This document shows, piece by piece, positions 8,462-16,760 of a DNA stretch of 64,000 nucleotides. This DNA comes from Aliiruegeria lutimaris (GTDB lineage: Bacteria; Pseudomonadota; Alphaproteobacteria; Rhodobacterales; Rhodobacteraceae), in contig NZ_FNEK01000010.1 of NCBI RefSeq assembly GCF_900099935.1, positions 41,089-105,088 of the forward strand, given 5' to 3'. Numbering within the stretch: position 1 is the first letter of the stretch; the number at the start of each line of letters is the position of its first letter. Made by a program: the position numbers and the translations under genes. The notes under the pieces are model-generated. The model worked only from the letters and a program-made list of their open reading frames with translations. It did no database searches and had not been told where the DNA came from.

Positions 8462-8581
8462 GTGACCGCAACCAAAGCAGAGACTCGTTCTCCCTTCACG
8501 AAGCACGTGGCGCCGAAGATCCACGAAGTGGGAGACCTTCAACCCGGTACTCCCGTCGCAAGCCATGGAGGTAATGCGTGA
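8462..8581 (+). CDS. Candidate RiPP precursor peptide with a lasso-type leader
   Basis: A GTG at 8462 opens 39 codons. The stretch HVAPKIHEVGDLQPGTP fits the lasso leader consensus (aromatic/His, x2, Pro, x, Leu/Ile, x3, Gly, x5, Thr, x) with every spacing kept, including the Thr expected at the penultimate leader position. What follows is only VASHGGNA, with no Asp/Glu for ring closure, so the core is too short for a lasso. The position just after B2 is a normal place for a precursor. The TGA overlaps the GTG start of the next gene, so the two are translationally linked. The ribosome site is weak. It could be a decayed precursor, a different short RiPP, or chance; an overlapping frame at 8404-8574 (with YLTPHL) is the alternative. 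Confidence 0.4.
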   Translation: MTATKAETRSPFTKHVAPKIHEVGDLQPGTPVASHGGNA

Positions 8582-9729
8582 CCACCCGTCTGACGATTGC
8601 CCTCATAAAGGGAGATGGCATCGGAATCGAAGTGGCCGATTCCGCGGTTCGAATCGTCAATGCTTCGCTTTCCGCCGTGGGAGCGTCGCTGCCGATCTAT
8701 GACGAAATACAGGCTGGGGCGGCCTATTTCCGACAGACCGGTGCCGATATCGAGCCGGACGGCGAAGCGCGGGCGGGCGAGGCGGATGCGATATTCCTTG
8801 GCGCGGTTGGCCTGCCATCGGTCCGACATGCCGATGGCACCGAGATCTCTCCGCATCTGAGGCTACGGGACAGGTACGGTCTCTATGCGGGCATACGTCC
8901 CGTGAAGGCTTATCCGAATATACCCCGGCGATTGGCGGATCCGCGCGCCGCCGGGATCGACATGGTTATCCTGCGGGAATCCACGGAAGGGCTTTTCTAT
9001 TCGGCCGCGGTGCACGGGCGTTCCAAAATCGTCGGCGATGAGGCGGTCTATGACACACTGCGAATCTCCCGTGCGGTCAGTGAGAAACTTCACCGCTTCG
9101 CCTTCCGGCTGGCACGCAAGCGGAAAGCCCGTGGCCGCCCGGGGAAGCTGACCTGCGTGGACAAGGCCAATGTCTTCGCCTCACTCGCCTTTTTCCGAAG
9201 GATCTTCGACGAGATCCGGCCGGAATTTCCCGATATCGAGATCGCCCATGCCTATGTTGACGCGCAGGCGCTGGATCTTGTCCGCAAGCCGTGGGACGTC
9301 GATGTGCTGGTGACCGAGAACATGTTCGGCGACATCCTGTCCGATCTGGCCGGTGGGCTGGTCGGCGGGATGGGCATGGCCGCCTGTGGCGAGATCGGCG
9401 ACGAGATCGGGCTGTTCCAGCCGGCCCATGGCAGCGCGCCGGACATCATGGGGCGGGACAAGGCGAACCCGCTCGCAGCCATTCTCAGCGGGGCCTTGAT
9501 GCTGGATTATCTCGGCGAGAAGCTGGCTCTTCCAGAATACAGCGCGGCAGCGGCCCTGATAGAAACGGCCGTGGCGCGTGGATTTCTGGCAAACCGCCTG
9601 CGGCCAGTGGAGTTCGGTGGGGATATGGGAACCAAGGCCGTCACCTGCGAGCTGCTGGCGCTAATCGAGGCGTTATCGCCGCATATCCGGGCCGGGCGCG
9701 GCGAAGGCGCCGATACCGTCGCCTCCTGA
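8578..9729 (+). CDS. Isocitrate/isopropylmalate dehydrogenase family protein
   Basis: A 383-residue NAD(P)-dependent beta-decarboxylating dehydrogenase. Family marks are IALIKGDGIG at the N-terminus, VILRESTEGLF, the metal/substrate region VTENMFGDILSDLAGGLVGGMGMA and the cofactor segment AHGSAPDIMG. LRLRDRYGLYAGIRPVK is closer to the tartrate/isopropylmalate-like members than to isocitrate dehydrogenase of the TCA cycle, and leu genes are absent, so the substrate is unknown. Start: GTG at 8578 with GGAGG seven bases upstream, overlapping the stop of the small peptide. It leads into yjjI-yjjW, suggesting it works on a product or substrate of that glycyl-radical enzyme. Confidence 0.85.
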   Translation: MTTRLTIALIKGDGIGIEVADSAVRIVNASLSAVGASLPIYDEIQAGAAYFRQTGADIEPDGEARAGEADAIFLGAVGLPSVRHADGTEISPHLRLRDRYGLYAGIRPVKAYPNIPRRLADPRAAGIDMVILRESTEGLFYSAAVHGRSKIVGDEAVYDTLRISRAVSEKLHRFAFRLARKRKARGRPGKLTCVDKANVFASLAFFRRIFDEIRPEFPDIEIAHAYVDAQALDLVRKPWDVDVLVTENMFGDILSDLAGGLVGGMGMAACGEIGDEIGLFQPAHGSAPDIMGRDKANPLAAILSGALMLDYLGEKLALPEYSAAAALIETAVARGFLANRLRPVEFGGDMGTKAVTCELLALIEALSPHIRAGRGEGADTVAS

Positions 9730-9771
9730 CTTGCGGTAGACTTGACGGATCTGGACAGTCGGAGCGGCGCC

Positions 9772-11307
9772 ATGCCCGAGAACTTGGAAAGACTTCAGGC
9801 CATCGTCACGGACCCAACGCTGAGCCCCGCCCAAAAGGCGCGGTTCCTGTCGCTGGAGGCCGAGAACATGCTGCCTTATCCCGAAACCGACGCGGAAACC
9901 GCGCAGGCGCTGGCCGATGGCATCCTCTGCGATCTGGCCGAGGGACATGCACCCTACAAGCCGCGCTACGTTCTGCCGGATCTTTCCGTTCTGCTCACGA
10001 AGGGGAGCGAATATCTCGAACTCGACGCGCCCGAGACGCTGGACGAGGCGATCAACTGCCTGATGATTGCCTTTCACCATGTGCCCTCCGTCACGGCCAT
10101 GCCGGTTTTCATCGGTCATATCGACCAGCTGTTGCTGCCCTATTGCGACGGGGTGGGCGAGACCGAGTTGATCGGCAAGATCCGCCTTCTCTGGCGTTAT
10201 ATCGACCGAGTTCTGCCGGATGCCTTCCTGCATGCGAATATCGGCCCGCAGGACAACCGCGTTGCCCGCGCGGTGCTTCAGGTCGACCGGGAATTGCAGC
10301 AGGTCGCGCCGAACCTGACGCTTCTCTACGATCCCGAACTGACCGGAGAGGACCTCCTGCGCCTTGCGACCGACAATATCGTCGCCTGCTCCAAGCCCCA
10401 TATCGCCAACCACCCGCTTCACGCGGCTGCCTTCGACGAACGCGGCTACGGGATTGTCAGTTGCTACAATGCCCTACCGGCCGCCGGCGGCGCGGGCACG
10501 CTTGTGCGGCTGAACCTGCACGAGGTCGCCCGGCGGGCGCGCGGCATTGACGATTTCCTGAAACGCGCGCTGCCGCATTTCATGGACCTGCAATTCCGCC
10601 TGATCCAGGCGCGCATGGATTACCTTTTCGAACAGTCCGGCTTCTTCGAGAACTTCATCGTCCGCGAAGGCTGGATCGACCGGGATCGGTTCACGGCCAT
10701 GTTCGGGGTCTATGGCATGGCGGAGGCAGTCGATCACCTCATGGGCCTCGACAACAGCACGGCACGCTATGGCCAGGACGCGGAGGCGAATGCGCTTGGC
10801 TATCGCATCTCCGAGGCGATGGCCGCGCGGGTCGAGGCGACGCCGGTGCGGCACGCATGGCGCGCACGCGCGCTGCTGCATGCACAAGCCGGGATCAGTA
10901 CGGATCTGGACGCGACGCCGGGTGTACGGATTTCTTATGGAAACGAGCCCGATCCCGTCAGCCATGTGAAGGCGCTTGCGCCGCATCACGCCTTCTACCC
11001 GGCGGGGATCAGCGAGATCCTGACCATCGACGAGAGCGTCAAGGCCAATCCGCAAGCGCTTTACCGGCTGTGCAAGGGGGCGCTGTCCAGCGGGTTCCGG
11101 GAGTTCACGGCCAATGTGGCGGGCAATGATCTCGTCCGGGTGACCGGCTACATGATCCGGCTGTCGGATGTGGAGAAATACCGTCGGGAGGAAGGCTCCC
11201 GGATCAATACCACCGGGCTCGGAGCCGAGGCGGCTAAACTGACAGGGATCCTCAACCGCAAGCCACGCGTGATTGCTCATGAATACGCCCAAGGCTACGG
11301 TCAGTAA
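9772..11307 (+). CDS. yjjI: YjjI-family glycyl radical enzyme
   Basis: This is an anaerobic glycyl-radical enzyme of unknown reaction. The 511-residue protein follows E. coli YjjI along its whole length as I remember that sequence: AEN-LPYP near the N-terminus, EGHAPYKPRYVLPD, HVPSVTAMPV, YDPELTGEDLL, SKPHIAN, YGIVSCYNALP and APHHAFYPAGISEILT. The glycyl-radical segment is NDLVRVTGYMIRLSD near the C-terminus, with the Gly of RVTGY the predicted radical site. The ATG at 9772 (GGAG eight bases upstream) is preferred to the TTG at 9742. It overlaps the activase gene downstream. Its presence implies an anaerobic or microoxic growth mode. Confidence 0.9.
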   Translation: MPENLERLQAIVTDPTLSPAQKARFLSLEAENMLPYPETDAETAQALADGILCDLAEGHAPYKPRYVLPDLSVLLTKGSEYLELDAPETLDEAINCLMIAFHHVPSVTAMPVFIGHIDQLLLPYCDGVGETELIGKIRLLWRYIDRVLPDAFLHANIGPQDNRVARAVLQVDRELQQVAPNLTLLYDPELTGEDLLRLATDNIVACSKPHIANHPLHAAAFDERGYGIVSCYNALPAAGGAGTLVRLNLHEVARRARGIDDFLKRALPHFMDLQFRLIQARMDYLFEQSGFFENFIVREGWIDRDRFTAMFGVYGMAEAVDHLMGLDNSTARYGQDAEANALGYRISEAMAARVEATPVRHAWRARALLHAQAGISTDLDATPGVRISYGNEPDPVSHVKALAPHHAFYPAGISEILTIDESVKANPQALYRLCKGALSSGFREFTANVAGNDLVRVTGYMIRLSDVEKYRREEGSRINTTGLGAEAAKLTGILNRKPRVIAHEYAQGYGQ

Positions 11308-12145
11308 GCTCCTCTCCTTTTCCTGCGTGGATGGGCCGGGGAGCCGCATGGTGCTGTTCCTGCAAGGGTGCAATTTCTCCTGCGCGACCTGCCACAACCC
11401 GCACACGATGGCTTTGTGCAACGATTGCGGAGACTGCGTGGCGGCCTGTCATGCCGGGTCCTTGTCGCTCGTGAATGGGCATATCCATTTCGATCCCGCC
11501 GCTTGCGACCAATGCGATGAGTGTCTCCGGGTGTGCCCGATCCATGCCAACCCGATGGTTCAGCATATGGACCTGCCGGAAGTCCTCGAAAGGCTGCGCC
11601 GGGACAGCGTCTTTCTCGATGGCATCACGGTTTCGGGCGGCGAGGCGACCGTGCAGTTGAAATTCGTGACCGCCCTTTTCAAGGCGATCAAACAGGACCA
11701 GTCTCTTGCGCAGTTGACCTGCTTGATCGACAGCAATGGCCATCTTGGCCCGGCCGGCTGGAAGCAAGTACTGCCATGGACCGATGGCGTGATGCTCGAC
11801 ATCAAGGCGATGGACCCCGAGACGCATATGCGCCTGACTGGCCGGAACAACGGCAAGGTTCTGGAGAGCGCGCGCTACCTGCATGAGGCAGGGCGCCTTG
11901 AGGAATTGCGTCTCCTCGTCATTCCCGGCCTCACCGACAGCGTGGCGGAAATCTCAGCGCTCGCAACCTTCATCAAGACCTTGGATCCGGCAACACCGCT
12001 GCGCCTGAACGCGTTCCAACATCACGGTGTCGCCGGTCCTGCACGGGACTGGCCGGCCGCCGATCGCGCCTGTGTGGAACGAGTCGCCGCGATGCTAGAA
12101 GGTGCCGGTTTGTCGGCCATCACCAAGCCGGCCGTCTATCTCTAG
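11279..12145 (+). CDS. yjjW: YjjW-family glycyl-radical-enzyme activase (radical SAM)
   Basis: This is a radical SAM enzyme that installs the glycyl radical on YjjI. The SAM cluster motif is CNFSCATCHNPH (CxxxCxxC, about residues 32-40). It is followed by two ferredoxin-like clusters, CNDCGDCVAACH and CDQCDECLRVCP, which are typical of activases with auxiliary [4Fe-4S] sites. VSGGEATVQ is the SAM-binding GGE motif, and LDIKAMDPETHMRLTG is the usual activase segment. The ATG at 11279 lies inside the end of yjjI (29-base overlap), so the pair is tightly coupled. Its 288 residues are close to E. coli YjjW. Confidence 0.92.
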   Translation: MNTPKATVSKLLSFSCVDGPGSRMVLFLQGCNFSCATCHNPHTMALCNDCGDCVAACHAGSLSLVNGHIHFDPAACDQCDECLRVCPIHANPMVQHMDLPEVLERLRRDSVFLDGITVSGGEATVQLKFVTALFKAIKQDQSLAQLTCLIDSNGHLGPAGWKQVLPWTDGVMLDIKAMDPETHMRLTGRNNGKVLESARYLHEAGRLEELRLLVIPGLTDSVAEISALATFIKTLDPATPLRLNAFQHHGVAGPARDWPAADRACVERVAAMLEGAGLSAITKPAVYL

Positions 12146-12173
12146 CCGAAAATCCGGCTGATCTTGCGGCAGG

Positions 12174-14783
12174 GTGCCCGAAACAGGCAAAAGCGCGTCA
12201 CTCTGTGGCGGTTTGGGTATCGTTGCGAACTTGCCAGCATTCGCATCTGCGATAAACTTCCCATACGGGGGAAAATCGCCCCCAAAAATACCAGGACCGC
12301 CCTTAATCCGATACTTACCCACATTCGTGATCGCGTTGATCCTTCTGTTCGTTGCCGTTCTCGCAGACCGTCAACACGGCAGGGTTTTGTTGCAGGACAG
12401 CAGGGATACGGTGGAAAGATCGGTCGAAACCACCCGGTCGCGTTTCGAGCGGCGTCTCGACAGAGATATCCATGCACTCCACGATTTGGCCGTAAAACTG
12501 AGCACGGCGAAGGATTTGCGGCAACCCGAATTCAAGGCCCTCGTCAAGGACGCCTTTGACCAGCGACCCGAAGCGATCCTGTGGGAGTTTTCACCCGATT
12601 TCGTTACCACTCTCGTCTATCCTCTGGAGGGAAATCGCGCGCGTATCGGCCGCAACATTCTGAGCACGCCCGATCCTGTCGACGGCGCCCACCGTCTGAG
12701 ATCGCAGATCAGCGCCTTCATATATGGTCCAGAAAAGCTCGACGACGGCACAAACGTTCTGGGGTTGCGGCACCCGTTGGTGAAACGTGATGAAAATCCC
12801 GGATCCCTGTTCGGGACGATCTCCACATTACTGGATGTCGACGAGTTGTTTCGGCTGAGCGGCATTCCGGACCCGGCCGGCGAGATCGAGTACCTCGTCC
12901 TGCAGGAGAACGGCACGGAGGGGTCACAAAGAGTCCTCCAGGGTGCGATGCATGTCATGGAAGACAAGGCCGTAATGTCGGGGATTTCGCTCCCTTCCGG
13001 GTACTGGACCATCCTCGCGCGACCCTTCGACGGGTGGCGCCCAGACCGGGAGGCACAGCTTTCCTATCGGCTCCTTCTGCTGGCGCTTGGCGCGATCATT
13101 CTCGTGCCCGCGGTCTTCGCTAACCGTTTTGCCATTTCCCGCAAGGAGTCGATCCTGGCATTGGAAGCCACCAAGACCCAGCTCTCCGGCGTACTCCAAA
13201 ACATGCCGGGCGTCATCTTTTCCTATCGGATGCCGCCCGGCCATGTGCGCCCGGGACCGGCAGACGATGTTCATTTTTTCAACCAGGAAAGTTGCAAGGA
13301 AATCTGGGGGATCGACGCCGCCATACTCGAAAGCGATATCGTGAAGCTATGGAGCCTCGTCAGCGACGAAACCGCTCTGGAACGGTTTCAGGACGAGATC
13401 GCGGAGTCTGCGACTGATTTGCGGGAATGGCATTTTATCTGGGCGACCCGCATGCCAGACGGCACCGAAAAATGGCTCGAAGGTCGCGGGCACCCGACGA
13501 AACTGCCAGACGGAGCGACGCGCTGGTACAGCCTGATAATCGATATAACGGACGAGACCGAACGCAAGGCCGAGTTGGAGCGGCAGAAGGAACTGGCTTA
13601 TCTCGCGCAGAAGAACGACAGCCTTGGCAAGCTGACCGGCGGTGTCGCACATGATTTCAACAACCTTCTGGCCATTATCATGGGCAACCAGGAACTTCTC
13701 AGCGACGCGCTGAAAACCGGTCCCGGGGCACGTCCGGATCTGCTCGAATTCGTCGAGAACAGCTTGCAGGCGACCGAACGGGGCGCGAGCCTGACCCGCA
13801 AGATGCTCGCCTTCGCCCGACGTGCGCGCCTTGAACCCGCGGTTCTGAACCTCAATCAGGTCGTTCGGGAAACCGCCGCATGGGCCGGGCGCACGATGCC
13901 GGAGTCCATAACGGTAAAGACCGATTTCGACGACGCGCTGCCAAAGGTGAAACTGGACAGGGGATCGGCCGAGAACGCCCTGATCAACCTCATGGTCAAC
14001 GCACGGGACGCGATGCCGGAAGGCGGAACGCTCACGATGAGCACCTCGAGCGTCACGTTGCAGGAGGGCGATCCGGTTTGCGAGTGCAAGGGGCTGGAGC
14101 CGGGAACCTATGTCCGCCTGGTGGTAGAAGACACGGGCGGCGGCATTTCGCCCGAGATCATGCCGCGAATTTACGAGCCGTTTTTCTCCACGAAACCGCT
14201 CGCCTCTGGCTCCGGACTCGGCCTGTCGATGGTGCAGGGATTCATGGAGCAGTCCGGTGGTGCGGTTCAGGTTACCTCGGAACCCGATAATGGCACCCGC
14301 TTCGAGCTATTTTTCCGCGCCTTGAAGGCCGGCACGATATCCAACCGGGTCGAACAGGCCCCAGCCACGACCGTGGCGAACAGAAAGCTGCGGATCCTGC
14401 TCGTGGAAGACGAGCGCGAAGTCCGCAAGGTCCTGTCCTCGATCCTGTCCTCGGCGGGCTATGCGTTGATCGAAGCGAAGACGGGTGACGAAGCTTTTGA
14501 GCTGTTCAAGCAATCGCCCGATATCGACCTGCTGCTCACCGACATCGTGATGCCGGGGCGATTGCAGGGCACAGAACTGGCGGCCGCGGTCCGTGGCATG
14601 GTTCCGAACCTGCCGGTTCTCTTCCTGTCCGGATACGACGTCACGTCCGGCAAGACGGATTATGGTTTTCCGGAACACGATGCCTGGCTGACCAAGCCAG
14701 TCAGCCGCAACGCACTGATCGATGCGGTGGAACGCTCGCTCGGGCAGGGTGTCGATGGGCCGCCGAAGAAACGGGAAGCTTGA
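12174..14783 (+). CDS. Membrane-bound hybrid sensor histidine kinase
   Basis: Domains in order: a first membrane helix (TFVIALILLFVAVLA, about residue 50), a periplasmic sensor of about 210 residues resembling CHASE/Cache domains, a second helix (LLLLALGAIILVPAVFA, about residue 300), a PAS domain (about 330-455), a HisKA-type segment with VAHDFNNLLA (His about 492), an HATPase domain ending in SGSGLGLSMVQGFMEQ, and a C-terminal receiver with LLTDIVMPG (Asp about 789). H-DFNN marks the NtrB-like kinase class. The start is uncertain: GTG at 12174 gives a long N-terminal tail before the first helix. It follows yjjW by 28 bases and could share its transcript. Ligand unknown. Confidence 0.85.
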   Translation: MPETGKSASLCGGLGIVANLPAFASAINFPYGGKSPPKIPGPPLIRYLPTFVIALILLFVAVLADRQHGRVLLQDSRDTVERSVETTRSRFERRLDRDIHALHDLAVKLSTAKDLRQPEFKALVKDAFDQRPEAILWEFSPDFVTTLVYPLEGNRARIGRNILSTPDPVDGAHRLRSQISAFIYGPEKLDDGTNVLGLRHPLVKRDENPGSLFGTISTLLDVDELFRLSGIPDPAGEIEYLVLQENGTEGSQRVLQGAMHVMEDKAVMSGISLPSGYWTILARPFDGWRPDREAQLSYRLLLLALGAIILVPAVFANRFAISRKESILALEATKTQLSGVLQNMPGVIFSYRMPPGHVRPGPADDVHFFNQESCKEIWGIDAAILESDIVKLWSLVSDETALERFQDEIAESATDLREWHFIWATRMPDGTEKWLEGRGHPTKLPDGATRWYSLIIDITDETERKAELERQKELAYLAQKNDSLGKLTGGVAHDFNNLLAIIMGNQELLSDALKTGPGARPDLLEFVENSLQATERGASLTRKMLAFARRARLEPAVLNLNQVVRETAAWAGRTMPESITVKTDFDDALPKVKLDRGSAENALINLMVNARDAMPEGGTLTMSTSSVTLQEGDPVCECKGLEPGTYVRLVVEDTGGGISPEIMPRIYEPFFSTKPLASGSGLGLSMVQGFMEQSGGAVQVTSEPDNGTRFELFFRALKAGTISNRVEQAPATTVANRKLRILLVEDEREVRKVLSSILSSAGYALIEAKTGDEAFELFKQSPDIDLLLTDIVMPGRLQGTELAAAVRGMVPNLPVLFLSGYDVTSGKTDYGFPEHDAWLTKPVSRNALIDAVERSLGQGVDGPPKKREA

Positions 14784-14940
14784 CGGGATCATGCCACGGC
14801 GGCTTAGCCGAAGGAGGCGCGCCTTCTGTCCGGAATCGATATCCCCGCCGACGGCTTGTCGGACCTGATCTTGGCCGCGCGGGTAGAAAACAAATCGATG
14901 AACGAGCCGATTCACGACTGGATCGAAGAAAATCCGCAGG

Positions 14941-15876
14941 TCATTGATGGCTGTTGGCGAGCGCGGAGTTTCTGTAGGGGCCCGGTTTGCCCTCATCAAG
15001 GACGGCTTCAACGATCTGGGTGCGTAAAAAAGGACGGAAATTGTTATCCGAGACCATGACCGCACGGATCCGTGCCGCATCGTCCCGCCAGATGGCGATG
15101 CCTTCAAGGTTGCCATGCCGTCCCGGCAGAGATTGGTAGAGCATCTCGCCGTCCAGGATCTCCTCGGCCTGCGAAATGTCGAAGCGGCGGATACTGCTGC
15201 GAAAGCCGAACCCGACGAACTCCCGTTCCAGAAGGTAAAGCCAGCCATCGGGGCCGAAATCGGCGCCGACAGCGTTCCAGCCGGTTTTGCGCGACAGCGA
15301 ATAGGGCTGTTGCCACGACTGTCCGTCATAAGTGTAAACCGGATAGGTAGATTTTGACTTCGGTTTCTCGGGAATGGTCAGGATCGTTCCATCGGGCAGG
15401 CTGGCCAGTGCTTCGAGGCTGCCATTCGGATTCATGCGATTGAAAGCGTCGCTCCTCACAAGCTGCTCCGGCAACGGCGTATCGGGGTCGTGGCGCCAAA
15501 CACGGCTGAAACCCTCATAGGACACGAGGAAAGTTCCATCGCTTTCGAGCGAGACCCCCTCTGCATCTTCGACGAAAGGGTAGATCCACGGACCCAAATC
15601 GCTCTTCAGCCACTCGGGCTCCCCTGCTTCCACGGCCACCAAACGCCCGTTTTCCCGGACTAGGCGGCCACGAGTAAAGGCACCGGCGTCGCTGATGGCC
15701 AGGAAACCCACGCCGTCCGGAAACAGGTCCAACGCCGACCATCCACCGAAATGCTCGCTCTCCATTTTCCAGGATATGGCCGTGACATTCCCGGGAAGGA
15801 TCTCGCGTACAGCAAGACCCGCAGCAAGGAACAGACACGCCAGCGCGATCAGCGCGACGATAATACGGCGCCACAT
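14941..15876 (-). CDS. Esterase-like protein of the phytase family, membrane anchored
   Basis: A 311-residue protein with one N-terminal hydrophobic segment (IIVALIALACLFLAAGLA) acting as signal anchor or uncleaved signal. The rest fits the esterase-like/phytase-like beta-propeller domain (PF13449 type): GGWSALDLFPDGVGFLAISD, EDAEGVSLESDGTFLVSYE, NGSLEALASLPDGTILTIPE, RHGNLEGIAIWRD, ending VSDNNFRPFLRTQ. It is probably periplasmic. Its 5' end overlaps the mepA 3' end by 28 bases. Substrate unknown; the family is often found near envelope genes, as here. Confidence 0.8.
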   Translation of the reverse strand: MWRRIIVALIALACLFLAAGLAVREILPGNVTAISWKMESEHFGGWSALDLFPDGVGFLAISDAGAFTRGRLVRENGRLVAVEAGEPEWLKSDLGPWIYPFVEDAEGVSLESDGTFLVSYEGFSRVWRHDPDTPLPEQLVRSDAFNRMNPNGSLEALASLPDGTILTIPEKPKSKSTYPVYTYDGQSWQQPYSLSRKTGWNAVGADFGPDGWLYLLEREFVGFGFRSSIRRFDISQAEEILDGEMLYQSLPGRHGNLEGIAIWRDDAARIRAVMVSDNNFRPFLRTQIVEAVLDEGKPGPYRNSALANSHQ

Positions 15877-16760
15877 TGCCCGGGAAGATCCTCCATGGTG
15901 AAATCACGCGCACTTTTTTTCTTGGGCGCGGGCTTTGAGGGTTTCGCGGGCTTGGTGGCTTTCGGCGGGTTCAGATAGTCGGTCACCCACCATTGCAGGG
16001 TGGAATCGCAGCCGTCCTTGCCTTTGGAAAGTTCATTTACGGTCGGCTTCTGGGTCACGCACCCCTTGGATCCCTTGGGGCATTTCAGCCGAACGTGGAA
16101 ATGGTAATTGTGGCCATAGATTGGACGGATCTTCTGCAGCCATTTCCGGTCCTTCCGGCTGGCTGTTTTGCAGAATTCGATCTTGACCGGCGGGGTAACG
16201 AAAATCCGGTCCACGCGTGGGTCGAGCGCCGCCTTTTTCAGGATCGCGGCATGCGCGGCGGTCCAGTTTCCGTTCACCGATTTCTGGTTCTCTGCCCTCA
16301 CGTTGATCGAGCTGATCTTTTCCCGGTCCCGCCGGCTCAGCCGAAGACTCGATACTGGTTTCATCCAGATATCGACATCCAACCCGATCTGGTGCGAGGC
16401 ATGGCCCGAGGTCATCGGCCCGCCACGCGGCTGCGAGATGTCGCCGATATAGAGCCCCTTCCAGCCGACCGTCGTCGCATAGGCCGACAGGTCCTTGATG
16501 AAATCGATCATCACCGGCTGCCCCCAGTTGCGGTTGCGCGACAGGCGCATCGCCTGCCAGGTCGGCCCGCTTTCGGGGAGTTCTACGTTGCCGGCCGCGC
16601 AACCCTGGGAATAGAAGCCGATCGGCTGGGATTTCTGCCGAGATGCCGTATCCTTGGCGCCGAAAAGCTGGTTTGCCTTCGGCTCGGCATTCGTTGCGGC
16701 GGCCGGCAAGATCAAAAGGGCAATCAGTCCCGCGACGCGGGCAAGTCGGAAAGTGGACAT
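15849..16760 (-). CDS. mepA: Penicillin-insensitive murein endopeptidase
   Basis: MepA cleaves peptide crosslinks in peptidoglycan in the periplasm. The signal peptide MSTFRLARVAGLIALLILPA is followed by GFYSQGCAAGNVELP, the metal-site segment RGGPMTSGHASHQIGLDVDIW (two His and Asp) and YGHNYHFHVRLKCPKGSKGC, the LAS-family zinc ligands. The ATG at 16760 with GGGGAGAG upstream is chosen over a longer frame because it starts at the signal peptide. A Lys/Pro-rich stretch (KATKPAKPSKPAPKKK) precedes the tail. It overlaps the MFS gene 3' end by 37 bases and the next gene start by 28. Confidence 0.9.
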   Translation of the reverse strand: MSTFRLARVAGLIALLILPAAATNAEPKANQLFGAKDTASRQKSQPIGFYSQGCAAGNVELPESGPTWQAMRLSRNRNWGQPVMIDFIKDLSAYATTVGWKGLYIGDISQPRGGPMTSGHASHQIGLDVDIWMKPVSSLRLSRRDREKISSINVRAENQKSVNGNWTAAHAAILKKAALDPRVDRIFVTPPVKIEFCKTASRKDRKWLQKIRPIYGHNYHFHVRLKCPKGSKGCVTQKPTVNELSKGKDGCDSTLQWWVTDYLNPPKATKPAKPSKPAPKKKSARDFTMEDLPGQCGAVLSSR

